A stretch of DNA of 64,000 nucleotides, taken from assembly GCA_052034005.1 (NCBI GenBank), contig JBPOJB010000005.1, positions 1 through 64,000 of the forward strand, in the 5' to 3' direction. The notes beneath the pieces were generated by a model. That model saw only the letters and a list, made by a program, of their open reading frames with translations. It was not told the DNA's origin and ran no database searches. Both the position numbers and the translations under genes were made by a program. Below are positions 26,101-34,182 of the stretch, one piece after another; within the stretch, counting starts at the first letter, position 1, and every line of letters begins with the position of its first letter. The DNA comes from JAAYDI01 sp052034005 (GTDB taxonomy: Bacteria > Planctomycetota > Planctomycetia > Pirellulales > Pirellulaceae).

Positions 26101-26903
26101 TTCTGGTGCTCGCGCGCGTCCCGGACCAAACGGTCTTTGCCGCCGAGCGTGGAGATCCCGGTGATCAAGAGCGAATGACGCGTGCGCGCCGGGAAGGTCA
26201 GCGTGCGCTGCGAGATCGCGGCGGACTCGCCCTCGCTCGTGATGGCCAACCCGAAAGCGCGTCCTGCCAGCCAACCCCTGTTGTCGCCGGGAATGTCCGC
26301 GCCCGTGCCGCTGTTCTCCGGCTTGTCGGGCGCCACCGCGTCAACCGGATTCTCGTGCCAGAAGCAGAAGCCGCAGGCCTCGTCCGCATCCAACGCGGCA
26401 GGCGCGTCTTCCTCCAGGCGCACCGTCATCGCCCCCGGCGTCCGCCGCCCGTCATGGATGTCGAGGCGGATCACGTCGTGCGGTACATGCGCGCGGATTT
26501 CGACCGATACCGGGCCGTCGGCGGTTTCCGCCCGGGCCGCGATCAACGACCGCCGCAGGTCGTGCTCCATGCGGAACTGCTGCGCGCAGGCAAACGGGCG
26601 GCCCTCGAGGTCCAGGTGCAGCCGTCCGAGCGCGCGCAGCTTGCCACCCTCGTCAATCGCCGCGGAATGGTTCACCTGGACGACCATCTCGTCCGGGAAG
26701 TTGACGGTCAGGCCCGTGACGCCCGTGCCCGTTGCCATGAACTCCCACTCCTCGACCGGCTTGCCGTCGAACGTGATGCGCCCCTCCGGGCGATAGACGC
26801 CGGTGAGGCCCAGCGCGGCATGGCCCAGCACAACACCGTCGCGCCGCGGCTGCTCGGAACCAGACGGCAACATCAAAACGAGCATCAACAGCGTTGCTTT
26901 CAT
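23109..26903 (-). CDS. exported fusion of an (alpha/alpha)-barrel glycosidase-like region and a type I sulfatase
   Basis: This is a 1264-residue protein with one uninterrupted frame. Residues 1-15 look like a short signal peptide (MKATLLMLVLMLPSG). Residues about 20-760 resemble exported six-hairpin-barrel glycosidases of the GH95/DUF5703 kind: an N-terminal beta-sandwich, then helical segments such as FQIDLYRYHLRQHDWLTG, WRQAYNGENPAGQIWM, and a C-terminal sandwich. At about residue 775 a complete sulfatase begins (NVLFIAVDDLNTRLGCYGD). It carries the formylglycine motif CNPSR with Cys823, FLGVGFYKPHVPLVVP and WGDHGWHLGEKGMWGKGTLF, the iduronate-2-sulfatase-like signature. The sulfatase lacks its own signal peptide. 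Predicted role: desulfation and glycoside cleavage of a sulfated glycan in one polypeptide. The barrel family is less certain than the sulfatase. Confidence 0.85.
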   Translation of the reverse strand: MKATLLMLVLMLPSGSEQPRRDGVVLGHAALGLTGVYRPEGRITFDGKPVEEWEFMATGTGVTGLTVNFPDEMVVQVNHSAAIDEGGKLRALGRLHLDLEGRPFACAQQFRMEHDLRRSLIAARAETADGPVSVEIRAHVPHDVIRLDIHDGRRTPGAMTVRLEEDAPAALDADEACGFCFWHENPVDAVAPDKPENSGTGADIPGDNRGWLAGRAFGLAITSEGESAAISQRTLTFPARTRHSLLITGISTLGGKDRLVRDAREHQNRAVREGGEAFVRSHEAWWSDFWQRSRLVIDDPAGRMLKYQAAFDLYRYYLACCAGERRETPPRFQIDLYRYHLRQHDWLTGIICAVEQYQSYYGAMRTGDWGALRGLASFYARKLPYYDYFAQRVYGHGGARIPMWQGAALLTPPAGTGRARPPVGIWRQAYNGENPAGQIWMLALLCDMVDITDDHAFADQTLRPLAAELVEFVRRRYPRREQDRMVIARCNAGETWQAVRDPSEMVCALRYTLPRLISVGKARQWDGGLVTAWEELLAAVPEVPRGRLQYKGPDVLPVVLPGDQLVPAADMSGCEAYAAGDKLMYEWNRQHTELYALWPAKLVLQNSAARDCALRSYQERLWPHCRDGWNLDVVFAACLGLQEDVAQWHDQHFDWTFVLPCGLARETAPENPQRAGLPESPSLQGMGTGVIPVLEMLLQDYPDEIRVLPCWPESVPVDFTLYSPYAGRVDVHYQPGETLRVATQREIRVRTAVDGSARLQVECIGARVADRADRPPNVLFIAVDDLNTRLGCYGDPVARTPQFDRLARQGVCFERAYCQLPICNPSRVSLLLGRYPTTTQVIDFAYPALLGADWVTLPQHFRNHGYDVRLLGKIWHFDTSLMNNWFPGEPVPGDEFPPDWSAGEKWVRRSQEIHARMIADPLRWEPYRSLAPPPESWCTMLHTWANVFGSVPDAEEDTAAARAKPYEWTADIRSTANAIALLEQLAGSDRPFFLGVGFYKPHVPLVVPERFFEHYPAQELPLPVDFAPWPSAPDAVPRQALRYNLDLFFSQVVSHDDARQALAAYYACIAFVDEQLGRLIDALERLELRDHTVIVCWGDHGWHLGEKGMWGKGTLFDVSARAPLIIVDPRRAPAGRPCRRTVEFVDIFPTLAQLCALPTPAGLEGASLVPLLDDPDAAWSKPAFTVVAREDWLARSVRTERWCYTEWDEGRRGVELYDLVADPAERHNLAADPNQAATIAELQALLRAGPMAKPIRVPTVTDPP

Positions 26904-27136
26904 CTCGTGGATCCCGGCTACAATGGACAGCCCTCAGCCTGCCAGCAACATGGCAGCCGCAGGTAAGGCTGTCAAGTTTCATAGAGCACATAGCGGTCGT
27001 ATGAGATGATCGGCGGCCTGCAGATCTCGACGAACTGCTGGAGGTAGGCCGCGCACGCCTTCGGAGTGCCGGGATCGGCGCGCCGGGTGCGCCCGCTGGC
27101 CGGGCCCTGCCGCTCGGAAAACGCCCCCCCGGTCCC

Positions 27137-28753
27137 TTACTCCAAACGGCGCAGGTAGATGTCCTTGAACTGGACCAGCATCGGCGGACCAACGTGGACC
27201 TGCAGGGCGAGCCAGCCGTGGACAGGTCGCGCCGGGTCCCGATCCTCCAGCTCGCACATGGTCACGCCGTTAATGGTGAGCACCACGTGCTCCTTCTTCG
27301 CCACGACGACGTACTCGTTCCAGTCGCGGATCGAGACTGCGGCGAGCAACTGCTGCGGGTCACCCACTGAGCCGACCACCTCCCGCTTGCCCGCCTGGTC
27401 AATGACGACTTTCTCGCCGCGTTCGGCCAGCACGTCACGCAGCAAGTACTCCATGATCACGCCGGTCCACCGGCCGGAGGCATCGAAGTCGGCCTGGGGC
27501 CCGATCAACGCGTCGCGAGGCTGCTGGTTCTGCGGCGGCTTCTGCGCGCGGTAATAGATGCCCGAGTTGCCGTCTTCCAGGCGGAACTTCAGGCGCAGCT
27601 CGAAGTTCTCGACCTGGTCTTTCCAGATCAGGAAGCTGTTCTCCGTCAGGGTGGTCTCGGCGGTTGTCCGGCCGGTGATCGCGCCGTCGCGGACCGACCA
27701 GATCGCCGGGTCGCCCTGCCAGCCGCTGAGCGTGCGGCCGTCGAACAGGCTGAAGAAACCGTCCAGCCCGGGAGCCGGCTGTGCGCCGGGCACCGGCTTG
27801 GGTGCCGGGCGACTGCTGCGCGGGGCGGTGGGCGCCTCGAGATCGCCCGTGGCGAACTGGATCGCATCCAGGTAGAACTGGAGCAGGCGCGGATCCGAGC
27901 AGAGACTGGCCATGTGGCCGAACGATGTGTTGAAGATCCGGCCTCGTCCGTACGACTTCACCCAGGCCAAGGCATAATCTTCGTCTTTTTTCCGGACGAG
28001 CCAGCGCGGGCCCATGTTCGTTGTGGCCGGGTCGATCGACAGCAGCACTCGGAGCTTCGCACGGTCATACGGAGGTCCATACGTGTAGATCTCGTCGAAG
28101 ATGCGAAAGTCCTTCCCGCCGAACGCGGCCACCAGCGGATGGTCCGGCTCTTCGACAGCCACTCCCACCTCCTCGGTCCAGGGATGACCGATGAAGGTGC
28201 CGCCGAACAGCTCCCTGAACTCCGGCCAGTGCTGGTTGGCCGCGATGGCGAAGTGCAGGCAGACGACCCCACCGCCCTGGTCGACGAAGTCCAGGAAGCT
28301 CCGACGCAGCGCCTGCTCAGCCTCGGCCGGCGTGCCGCCAAGCTTCCGGATCGCGTCTTTGGACATGTCCTCTGCGGTCGGGGTGATCCAGGATCCGGAG
28401 GCGTTGTTCAGCACGATAGCGTCGAACTGCCTGAGGTTCTCGGGTGCATACATGGCCAGATCATCGCTCACGACCGGCCGGTACGCGCCGCTCTCCTGGC
28501 CGATGGCCCGCAGCGCTTCTTCAAAGTAGGGGATGCAGTAGCCCATGTGCGGATCGTTGTCCATCAACGACGGCGGCGTGTTCCAGATCAGGACGGTACG
28601 GGGCTTTCGAGGCGCGACCTGCGGCCGGATCTGCTTGGCGGCCGCGCGGATCGGTGCGGCCTGGTGGGGAGGGATCTGGGCCGGCGCGGTCACGGCCGAG
28701 AGCCAAACCGTCCAACAGGCAATCAGGGCGACAGAGGTGCGTCGAGGGTTCAT
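27137..28753 (-). CDS. exported ThuA domain plus 3-keto-disaccharide hydrolase (DUF1080) protein
   Basis: This 538-residue protein starts at ATG 28753 (AAGGAA upstream) with a signal peptide (TSVALIACWTVWLSAVTAPA). Residues about 50-300 are a ThuA (class I amidotransferase-like fold) domain: FDAIVLNNASGSW, GGGVVCLHFAIAANQHWPEF, and GRGRIFNTSFGHMAS. After a Pro-rich linker, residues about 335-538 are a DUF1080 concanavalin-like domain: GFFSLFDGRTLSGWQGD, LKFRLEDGNSGIYYRAQ, VHVGPPMLVQFKDIYLRRL. DUF1080 enzymes act on 3-keto-sugars, products typical of Gfo/Idh/MocA-type dehydrogenases, and such an enzyme lies nearby at 30652. It is 72 nt downstream of the GH5-like gene on the same strand, so probably in one operon. 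Confidence 0.88.
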   Translation of the reverse strand: MNPRRTSVALIACWTVWLSAVTAPAQIPPHQAAPIRAAAKQIRPQVAPRKPRTVLIWNTPPSLMDNDPHMGYCIPYFEEALRAIGQESGAYRPVVSDDLAMYAPENLRQFDAIVLNNASGSWITPTAEDMSKDAIRKLGGTPAEAEQALRRSFLDFVDQGGGVVCLHFAIAANQHWPEFRELFGGTFIGHPWTEEVGVAVEEPDHPLVAAFGGKDFRIFDEIYTYGPPYDRAKLRVLLSIDPATTNMGPRWLVRKKDEDYALAWVKSYGRGRIFNTSFGHMASLCSDPRLLQFYLDAIQFATGDLEAPTAPRSSRPAPKPVPGAQPAPGLDGFFSLFDGRTLSGWQGDPAIWSVRDGAITGRTTAETTLTENSFLIWKDQVENFELRLKFRLEDGNSGIYYRAQKPPQNQQPRDALIGPQADFDASGRWTGVIMEYLLRDVLAERGEKVVIDQAGKREVVGSVGDPQQLLAAVSIRDWNEYVVVAKKEHVVLTINGVTMCELEDRDPARPVHGWLALQVHVGPPMLVQFKDIYLRRLE

Positions 28754-28825
28754 CGGCAAGGTTCCTTTGCAGTGAAGGTTATGGCGGAGACAGGCCAGAA
28801 ATCCCCCGCCACCGGTGGATCGTTC

Positions 28826-30298
28826 TCAGACGCCGCCGATGCGTACGACGATGGAGCGGGAAAACGCAGGCAACCGCACCGTACCAGCTTCGAGTGCCGC
28901 GTCCGACCAGTCCTTTTTCCAGGGATCGTAGATGCGCACGCGGCGTGCGGCCGGCGGCACCACGTCCCGTACAGTGAGCGTAATTCCCTCCAGTTCTTCC
29001 GGACTGCGCCCCTGCTCAAGCTCTGCCTTCCATGTGTTTTCCACGTCCCGGCACCAGAGCAGTGTGGTCTGTTTGCCGTGGAGCGCGTACACGCGCAGCC
29101 GTGGGTGCGGGATCATGAGCGGCTGGAAAGCTTCAGCCGGCGGATCGATTCCTTGCACCGTTTCCCCGAACGCGCGGAACTGGTGCCACAGGTTGTTCTT
29201 GTCGACGTATTCCGACCAGTGCCAGCACTGCCCTGCCCCGGCAGCCCCCGCAAAGAACGGCGCAAAGAGCACATCGTGCAGGATAATCCCGTGTCGATCC
29301 TGTGCATACAGCTTGAACGGCCCGGTGTGCTGCGGTTCGACCGCACCGCTTTCGGCCAGCAGGATCGGCTTCGTGGTACCCATCGCGATCAGTTGGGCGA
29401 TGGCGTCAGCGGCCAGCACGTCAACCGGACCATGACAGACCTGCAGCCGCGCCCCCAGGTCAAGGTAGCGGTGCACCTGGGCAACGTCGTTGTGCGGCAT
29501 GTGGCAGAGACGCTGATACGGCTCGAACGCCCAGTCGCTGTCGAAACTGCCCAGGCTCTGCAGCGTCAGGTTCCGCGGAAACAGCCGCTTCAGCTCGGGC
29601 AGCATCGCTTCACTCCAGGCCAGGTAGTCGCCCCCGCGGACCGCGTTGATTTCGTTCCACAGTTCCCAGCCGAAGATCACCGGCTGGTCGCCGAACCGCT
29701 GCTGGAGCCAGGCCAGCTTCTGCCGGAACTGGGCGCGACTCTGGTCGTTGGACAGCCAGTCGGGCATGTCGCGGGCCGTCCCGCCGCGCGACACATGATG
29801 GATCACCTGGCTGGCCCAGCGCTGGCGCACGTTGTTCGGGTCGATCTCGCGGAAGTGCTCGATGGTCAGCTTCACCCGGATGCCATAGTGCCGCGCCAGG
29901 TCCAGCAGCGCGTCGACCCGCTGAGCCCGCTGCTCGTCAAACACGCCGGCCGCTTCATGCTCGAGGTTCCAGAAGCTGCCGCTCAGCCAGATGCGGATGT
30001 AATTCCCCTGGTTGGCAGCCAGCGCCTTCAGCCACCGCTCCATCTCCGCCAGGCCCGCTGCGGTCGAGTCGTTGCGCATAGGGTGGATGACGTTCAGCCC
30101 GTTGGGGATGTACGGCGTGCCGTCCGAGAGTTCCAGGTAGCGCGGGTCGCGCGGGCTGACCCGTACATACTGCGTCAGCGGGTCGTTCTGGGATGCCGGG
30201 TTCAAGTCGGACGCGGCCGCCCAGCCGGTCACCAGGCCGGCTACCACGAACACACTTGCCCGCAACAGCTGCGAGGGTTGCAGAGTGAAATGCATCAT
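28826..30298 (-). CDS. exported GH5-like (clan GH-A) glycoside hydrolase
   Basis: This 490-residue protein has a Sec signal peptide (LLRASVFVVAGLVTGWAAA). Clan GH-A landmarks are visible: YIPNGLNVIHPMRND near the N-terminus, then NYIRIWLSGSFWNLE. GWELWNEIN contains Glu216 as likely acid/base and LLAESGAVEP contains Glu316 as likely nucleophile. The spacing of about 100 residues fits GH5-type cellulases and mannanases. The last about 95 residues form a beta-domain (TTLLWCRDVENTWKAEL onward). Substrate is unknown. The start codon is one of two adjacent ATGs. It probably forms an operon with the ThuA-DUF1080 gene. Confidence 0.82.
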   Translation of the reverse strand: MMHFTLQPSQLLRASVFVVAGLVTGWAAASDLNPASQNDPLTQYVRVSPRDPRYLELSDGTPYIPNGLNVIHPMRNDSTAAGLAEMERWLKALAANQGNYIRIWLSGSFWNLEHEAAGVFDEQRAQRVDALLDLARHYGIRVKLTIEHFREIDPNNVRQRWASQVIHHVSRGGTARDMPDWLSNDQSRAQFRQKLAWLQQRFGDQPVIFGWELWNEINAVRGGDYLAWSEAMLPELKRLFPRNLTLQSLGSFDSDWAFEPYQRLCHMPHNDVAQVHRYLDLGARLQVCHGPVDVLAADAIAQLIAMGTTKPILLAESGAVEPQHTGPFKLYAQDRHGIILHDVLFAPFFAGAAGAGQCWHWSEYVDKNNLWHQFRAFGETVQGIDPPAEAFQPLMIPHPRLRVYALHGKQTTLLWCRDVENTWKAELEQGRSPEELEGITLTVRDVVPPAARRVRIYDPWKKDWSDAALEAGTVRLPAFSRSIVVRIGGV

Positions 30299-30449
30299 GA
30301 ACGGCTCCCTATGTCACAGGTTACCTGCCGCCTCGTCCCGTTGCACATAACTCTCAAGTAGGCGCCCTCGTCCCTCTCGGATGGGCAACCGCTGTCCGCC
30401 GAGGTTTTTCTTTGGAGTTTTTGGAGTTTTTGGAGCTGGAGAGGGAACT
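30299..30449. other. intergenic gap upstream of divergent genes, no gene recognised
   Basis: The only visible pattern is a triplication of TTTTTGGAG around 30409-30436. No gene or terminator is supported. Confidence 0.5.
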
Positions 30450-30478
30450 TTGGGGACGCTGGTGGTTGATACTATATT
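30450..30478 (+). promoter_or_regulatory. possible sigma70-type promoter for the 30652 gene
   Basis: TATATT at 30473-30478 is a good minus-10. It lies 17 nt after TTGGGG, a weak minus-35, in an AT-rich island unlike the surroundings. The leader would be about 165 nt long. Confidence 0.35.
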
Positions 30479-30651
30479 GAAAACCATTTCTGATACATGA
30501 GCAATCAGATGTGCACTGCGGCCGTAAGGAGGACGCGGCGGTGGCGCGTACCTGCCGCCGACGGTGGTGGCGGTGCAGAGAACAGATCAAAGCGACGCGC
30601 GAGGCGGTCGCGTGCTGAGCGCGCCGGAGAGAGAGAAGAGAGGGGACTTCC

Positions 30652-32103
30652 ATGGTGGATCCAAACACGAGTCGCGACGGGCACAGCCCGCGGCGTGGGG
30701 GGGGTGTGACACGGCGGCGGTTTCTGGGCACGGCGGCGGCGGCCGGCACGTTGCTGCTGGCGCCGAGCTCGGCCCGCGGTTACGCGGCCAACGAGCAGTT
30801 GCAGGTGGCCGTGGTCGGCGTAGGGGGGCGCGGCTCGGACTTCGTGCCGGACCGGGGGTGGTCGTCGGTGCGCGAGCAGATGGGTGGCCGCATTGCCGCG
30901 CTGTGCGATGTCAACCAGCAGAAGGCCGCCAAAGCCTTCCAGCTCCATCCGGACGCCCCGAAGTTCGCAGACTACCGCGAGATGATCGACCAGATGGGCA
31001 ACAAGCTCGACGCCCTGATCGTGGCAACGCCCGATCACAACCATGCGCCGGCATCAGCCTATGCTTTGCGCGCGGGGTTGCATGTGTTTTGCGAGAAGGG
31101 TTTGACCCGCACCATCCAGGAGTCGCGCACCCTGGCGGGATTGGCATTTGAGAAGAAGCTTGCCACACAGATGGGCAATCAGGCCGGCTACAACGAGCGG
31201 GTGATCGAAAACGTGTGGGCGGGGAGGATCGGCCAGATCCAGACGATCCATATGTGGGGCGGAGAGGGCACCGGCCGAAAGGATCTGCCGTCGGGGACAC
31301 CTGAAGTGCCGAGCTACCTCAACTGGGACCTGTGGCTGGGCCCGGCCGCCGATCGGCCGTACCATCCGGAATGGCTGAACCACAGCATGTGGCGGGATTT
31401 CTCGTGCGGGCATCCGGGCTGGTGGGGCGCGCACCTCTGGGCCACGCTTTACAAAGCGATGAAGTTCGACACCCTGTGGCCCATCAACCAGCAGCCGCCC
31501 GTGGCGGGCGCCACGACGATCAAGGTCACCGCCGAATGCTGCAAGGTGTGCGAGTTCGCCTTCCCACGCGCTAGTATCGTCCATTGGGACATGCCGGCCC
31601 GGCTGGACATGGGGCCCATTCGTATCAGCTGGTATGCCGGCGGGGGAGAAGTCGAGGGGCGCCGCCGCGCTTACCTCCGCGAACTGTTCGCTGCGCATCC
31701 GCAATGGGGCAACGTGGAGGATGAACGGTGGGGCAGTTGGACGGGCAACCTGTGGGTGGGCACCGAGGGATGTATGTATACGTTCGGGCATGGTGACGCG
31801 ACGTTCGCCATGTTCCCGGAAGAGAAATTCAAGGACGTACCGCCCCCGCCGCCGTCACTGCCGCGCCCACTGCCCGGCCGGTTCCTGCGCGGCTGGCTCG
31901 ACGGCATTCGGGAGGGGACGACTCCCATGAGCTGTTTCAACACGTTCGCCGGACCGTTCACCGAGTGGTACCTGCTGGCCAACATCGCGACGCTCTTTCC
32001 CGACGAGACGCTCGAATTCGATCCGGTGGCGTGTCGGATCACCAACAACGAGGCGGCCGATCGGAAAATCCAGCCTTCCTACCGCGAAGGCTGGACGCTT
32101 TGA
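30652..32103 (+). CDS. Tat-exported Gfo/Idh/MocA family protein with altered EKP motif
   Basis: This 483-residue protein has an RBS-like GAGGGG before ATG and a twin-arginine signal (VTRRRFLGTAAAAGTLLLA). The Rossmann fold is QVAVVGVGGRGSDFV. The catalytic-region motif usually EKP reads CEKGLTRT, keeping Lys149 but replacing Pro with Gly150. The C-terminal domain contains GHPGWWGAHLWATLYKAM and a Pro-rich loop (PPPPPSLPRPLPG). The Tat signal suggests action outside the cytoplasm on a glycan-derived sugar, consistent with the DUF1080 gene nearby. It is followed after 76 nt by an LRR protein gene. Substrate and direction are unknown. Confidence 0.88.
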   Translation: MVDPNTSRDGHSPRRGGGVTRRRFLGTAAAAGTLLLAPSSARGYAANEQLQVAVVGVGGRGSDFVPDRGWSSVREQMGGRIAALCDVNQQKAAKAFQLHPDAPKFADYREMIDQMGNKLDALIVATPDHNHAPASAYALRAGLHVFCEKGLTRTIQESRTLAGLAFEKKLATQMGNQAGYNERVIENVWAGRIGQIQTIHMWGGEGTGRKDLPSGTPEVPSYLNWDLWLGPAADRPYHPEWLNHSMWRDFSCGHPGWWGAHLWATLYKAMKFDTLWPINQQPPVAGATTIKVTAECCKVCEFAFPRASIVHWDMPARLDMGPIRISWYAGGGEVEGRRRAYLRELFAAHPQWGNVEDERWGSWTGNLWVGTEGCMYTFGHGDATFAMFPEEKFKDVPPPPPSLPRPLPGRFLRGWLDGIREGTTPMSCFNTFAGPFTEWYLLANIATLFPDETLEFDPVACRITNNEAADRKIQPSYREGWTL

Positions 32104-32179
32104 CGGGACCGGGGTGGGCGGCAGGGCGGCCGCGTGCCGAGCCGGTACATGGGGGCGTTCAACAGGAGAAGCGACGGAC

Positions 32180-33550
32180 GTGAGAACGGGCGAATCGGGG
32201 AGAAGGTCGGGTTTCAGCTGCGGCCTGGCGGCCGCCGTGTGTGTCTTCCTCGCGCTGCGGGCGGGTTCCCTGCAGGCGACTTCGCCGTCGCCACAGGACT
32301 CCGCCGCGGGCCTGCCTGCGGCGCCCAGCGGCGCGGCGGATCCCGACACGATCAATGCCGTGGTCCAGCGGGTCGACGGGTTGGCGGGCCGCGTCCGGTA
32401 CGATGGCGCGAAGGTGGTGGGTATCGAAGCGCGGAAGTACCCGGCCGACGACGAGGATGTCCGGGCTTTCGCCGCGCTGACGGATCTCGAAGACCTCGCG
32501 CTCCAGGGCTTGGCCGTGACCGATGCGGCTATCTCTCACCTGGCGCACCTGCCGAAGCTGCGCCGCCTGTCGCTCGAGGGCACGAGCATCACGGACGACG
32601 GAGTGGCACAGCTTGCACAGCTTCGTGGCCTCCAGCGGTTGAATCTCAGCGGCGCGACGGCTCTGACCGGTCACACCGTCGCGCATCTCGCCGGGCTGCC
32701 CGAATTGCAGCATCTCGAGCTGCGCGACACCAGCCTGGATGACGCGGCCTTGGAGCAGCTTAAGTCGCTCGGCGGCATCCGGCTTCTCGATCTGCGCGGC
32801 TGCGAGCAGATCACCGACGCCGGCCTGGCGCATCTGGGCGGCCTCTCGAGCCTCGTTGCGCTGAGGCTGCGCAGCCCGGCCATCGGCGACGCTGGACTCG
32901 CCGGGCTTGCCGGCCTGCACAAGCTGACCGAGCTCTATATCGAGGGCCCGGCCGCCGTGACGGACGAGGGGCTGAAGGTGCTCGCCAACTTCCCCAACCT
33001 GACCAGCCTGCGGATCACGCATTGCCAGGCTGTCAGTGACGGCGGCTTCGCGCCGCTGGCGAACATGCCGAGACTGCGCCTGCTCTTCCTGCGCGGCACC
33101 CCGGTCACCGGCGCCCTGGCCCAGCACCTGAAGGGGTGTACCAACCTGCAGCGGCTCGATCTGAACGAAACGCGGGTGGACGACACGGCCCTGACCTGCT
33201 TGCGCGCTATGCAGCACCTCGAATGGCTCAGCCTCAGGCAGACCAGCGTGACCGATGCCGGGATGCCGCACCTTGCCGCCCTGCCCGAGTTGAAGTTCCT
33301 GCAGGTGGCTGAGACAGCTGTGGGCGATCCCGGCCTGGCGGAGATCGCCAGGATCGGGAGTCTCGAGGAATTGGACTTGGAACTGCTGCACATCAGTGAC
33401 ACAGGGCTGGCATACCTTCACCGCCTCCGGAACCTCAAACGGCTCAACATTGCCCGAGTGACGGTATCGGATGACGCGGTCGCGGCGTTGCAGGCGGCCA
33501 TCCCCGGGCTGTTGGTCCTGCGTTGGCGCGTCCCCGGCGGCCTGCCGTGA
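32180..33550 (+). CDS. exported leucine-rich-repeat protein
   Basis: This is a 456-residue protein. GTG 32180 is chosen because AGGAG lies 10 nt upstream and the signal peptide (GFSCGLAAAVCVFLALRAG) follows; an upstream ATG in frame lacks a site. From about residue 90 to the C-terminus the protein is built from roughly 13-14 repeats of about 23 residues with the pattern L..L..L.L.GT.ITDDG...L, the cysteine-containing/GALA-like subtype common in planctomycetes. There is no enzymatic domain. A ligand or protein-binding role is likely. It is co-directional with the preceding oxidoreductase gene and may be co-transcribed. Confidence 0.9.
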   Translation: MRTGESGRRSGFSCGLAAAVCVFLALRAGSLQATSPSPQDSAAGLPAAPSGAADPDTINAVVQRVDGLAGRVRYDGAKVVGIEARKYPADDEDVRAFAALTDLEDLALQGLAVTDAAISHLAHLPKLRRLSLEGTSITDDGVAQLAQLRGLQRLNLSGATALTGHTVAHLAGLPELQHLELRDTSLDDAALEQLKSLGGIRLLDLRGCEQITDAGLAHLGGLSSLVALRLRSPAIGDAGLAGLAGLHKLTELYIEGPAAVTDEGLKVLANFPNLTSLRITHCQAVSDGGFAPLANMPRLRLLFLRGTPVTGALAQHLKGCTNLQRLDLNETRVDDTALTCLRAMQHLEWLSLRQTSVTDAGMPHLAALPELKFLQVAETAVGDPGLAEIARIGSLEELDLELLHISDTGLAYLHRLRNLKRLNIARVTVSDDAVAALQAAIPGLLVLRWRVPGGLP

Positions 33551-33659
33551 ATGAGGAAGCACGAATGACGAGCCGGACGTTCGTACGAGCGTTATCCTCG
33601 GTTGACCGCCTGAGCTCTTCGAACTTCGGGCTTCGTCATTCCTTCGTGCTTGGGTATTT

Positions 33660-33708
33660 CGTGCTTCGTCATTCTCATCCATGATGGCCGAATCGCGCAC
33701 GGTCATTT
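33660..33708 (-). repeat. 49-bp inverted repeat, left copy
   Basis: The reverse complement of this stretch (AAATGACCGTGCGCGATTCG onward to AATGACGAAGCACG) is found at 38276-38324 with no difference that I can see. The flanking GAATGACGAAGCACGA-type words recur at 33548-33660. The two copies bracket HicAB and two glycosidase-like genes. Confidence 0.8.
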
Positions 33709-33709
33709 A

Positions 33710-33752
33710 CCAAAACAGGACAGGCGAAGTCTTCCCCGATTATCACCACCCC
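33710..33752 (+). repeat. dispersed repeat fragment (terminal block only)
   Basis: CAAAACAGGACAGGCGAAG to TATCACCACCCC matches the 3' block of copies A and the one near 60337. Nothing of the 5' part is present. It abuts the left 49-bp inverted repeat. Confidence 0.7.
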
Positions 33753-33763
33753 GGCTTCCGACG

Positions 33764-33985
33764 CTACACCACTTCCTGCATGGGTCTCACTTTGGGAGGA
33801 GGCAGCGCGCGGCCTTGAGACTCGAAGTAGGCGATCACGTCTTCGACCACTTCACACAGCTCTGCGTACACTGTCTTCGGGTCATCCCCGTGAATTCCCG
33901 TGATCAAATCGGGACACTTGCCGATGTACGTCCCGTCCTCGTCGCTCCATTCGACCCATTTGTGATATTGGTCACTTTTCTTCAT
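33764..33985 (-). CDS. hicB: HicB-type antitoxin
   Basis: This 73-residue protein has the HicB partial RNase H-like fold: WVEWSDEDGTYIGKCPDL then GDDPKTVYAELCEVVEDVI. Antitoxins of this short class neutralise HicA by binding its RNA-contacting face. Gene order hicA-hicB with a 4-nt ATGA overlap is as usual for the family. The cognate toxin gene directly upstream carries a premature stop (see the HicA pseudogene), so this antitoxin may be an orphan. No helix-turn-helix is visible, so it may not autoregulate through DNA binding alone. Its coding end is near repeat fragments. Confidence 0.85.
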   Translation of the reverse strand: MKKSDQYHKWVEWSDEDGTYIGKCPDLITGIHGDDPKTVYAELCEVVEDVIAYFESQGRALPPPKVRPMQEVV

Positions 33986-34182
33986 TTCTGGACCTCTTCG
34001 ATGGCTCGACGGACCTGCCGCTCCTGATAGGGCTCTGCGTCATCACCACGCTGGCCGCTCAGCGTCACGATGCCGCGATACCGGAGATGCACGAGCTTGC
34101 GGTGAGAACCCTTGCCTCCCGGAATCTCGTTGAATCCGGCTGCTTACAAATCCTCAAGCAATTCTCGAATCTTTCGAGGCAC
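33982..34182 (-). pseudogene. hicA: HicA toxin gene inactivated by a nonsense codon
   Basis: Translating from GTG 34182 gives PRKIRELLEDL, then a TAA codon (34144-34146), then AAGFNEIPGGKGSHRKLVHL to the natural stop at 33982. Without the stop this is a full-length HicA (66 residues) with its double-stranded-RNA-binding-like fold and the catalytic His in GSHRK. A single base change from a Lys codon would explain it. The remainder is intact and in frame, so the mutation looks recent, or readthrough occurs. An internal restart lacks a good start codon. Confidence 0.75.

Noticed and set aside
23223..26966. 1247-codon plus-strand open frame opposite the glycosidase-sulfatase fusion
   Set aside because: Antisense shadow: the minus strand carries the sulfatase and barrel motifs. 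No signal peptide or motif in the shadow.
27914..30361. Very long open frame on the plus strand across the ThuA-DUF1080 and GH5-like genes
   Set aside because: It is antisense to two genes with clear domains and signal peptides; its translation is Arg/Val/Gln-rich without any domain. High GC content keeps antisense frames open.
30354..30749. Minus-strand frame upstream of the 30652 gene
   Set aside because: Arg/Ser-rich low-complexity translation, no start signal, overlaps a real gene start.
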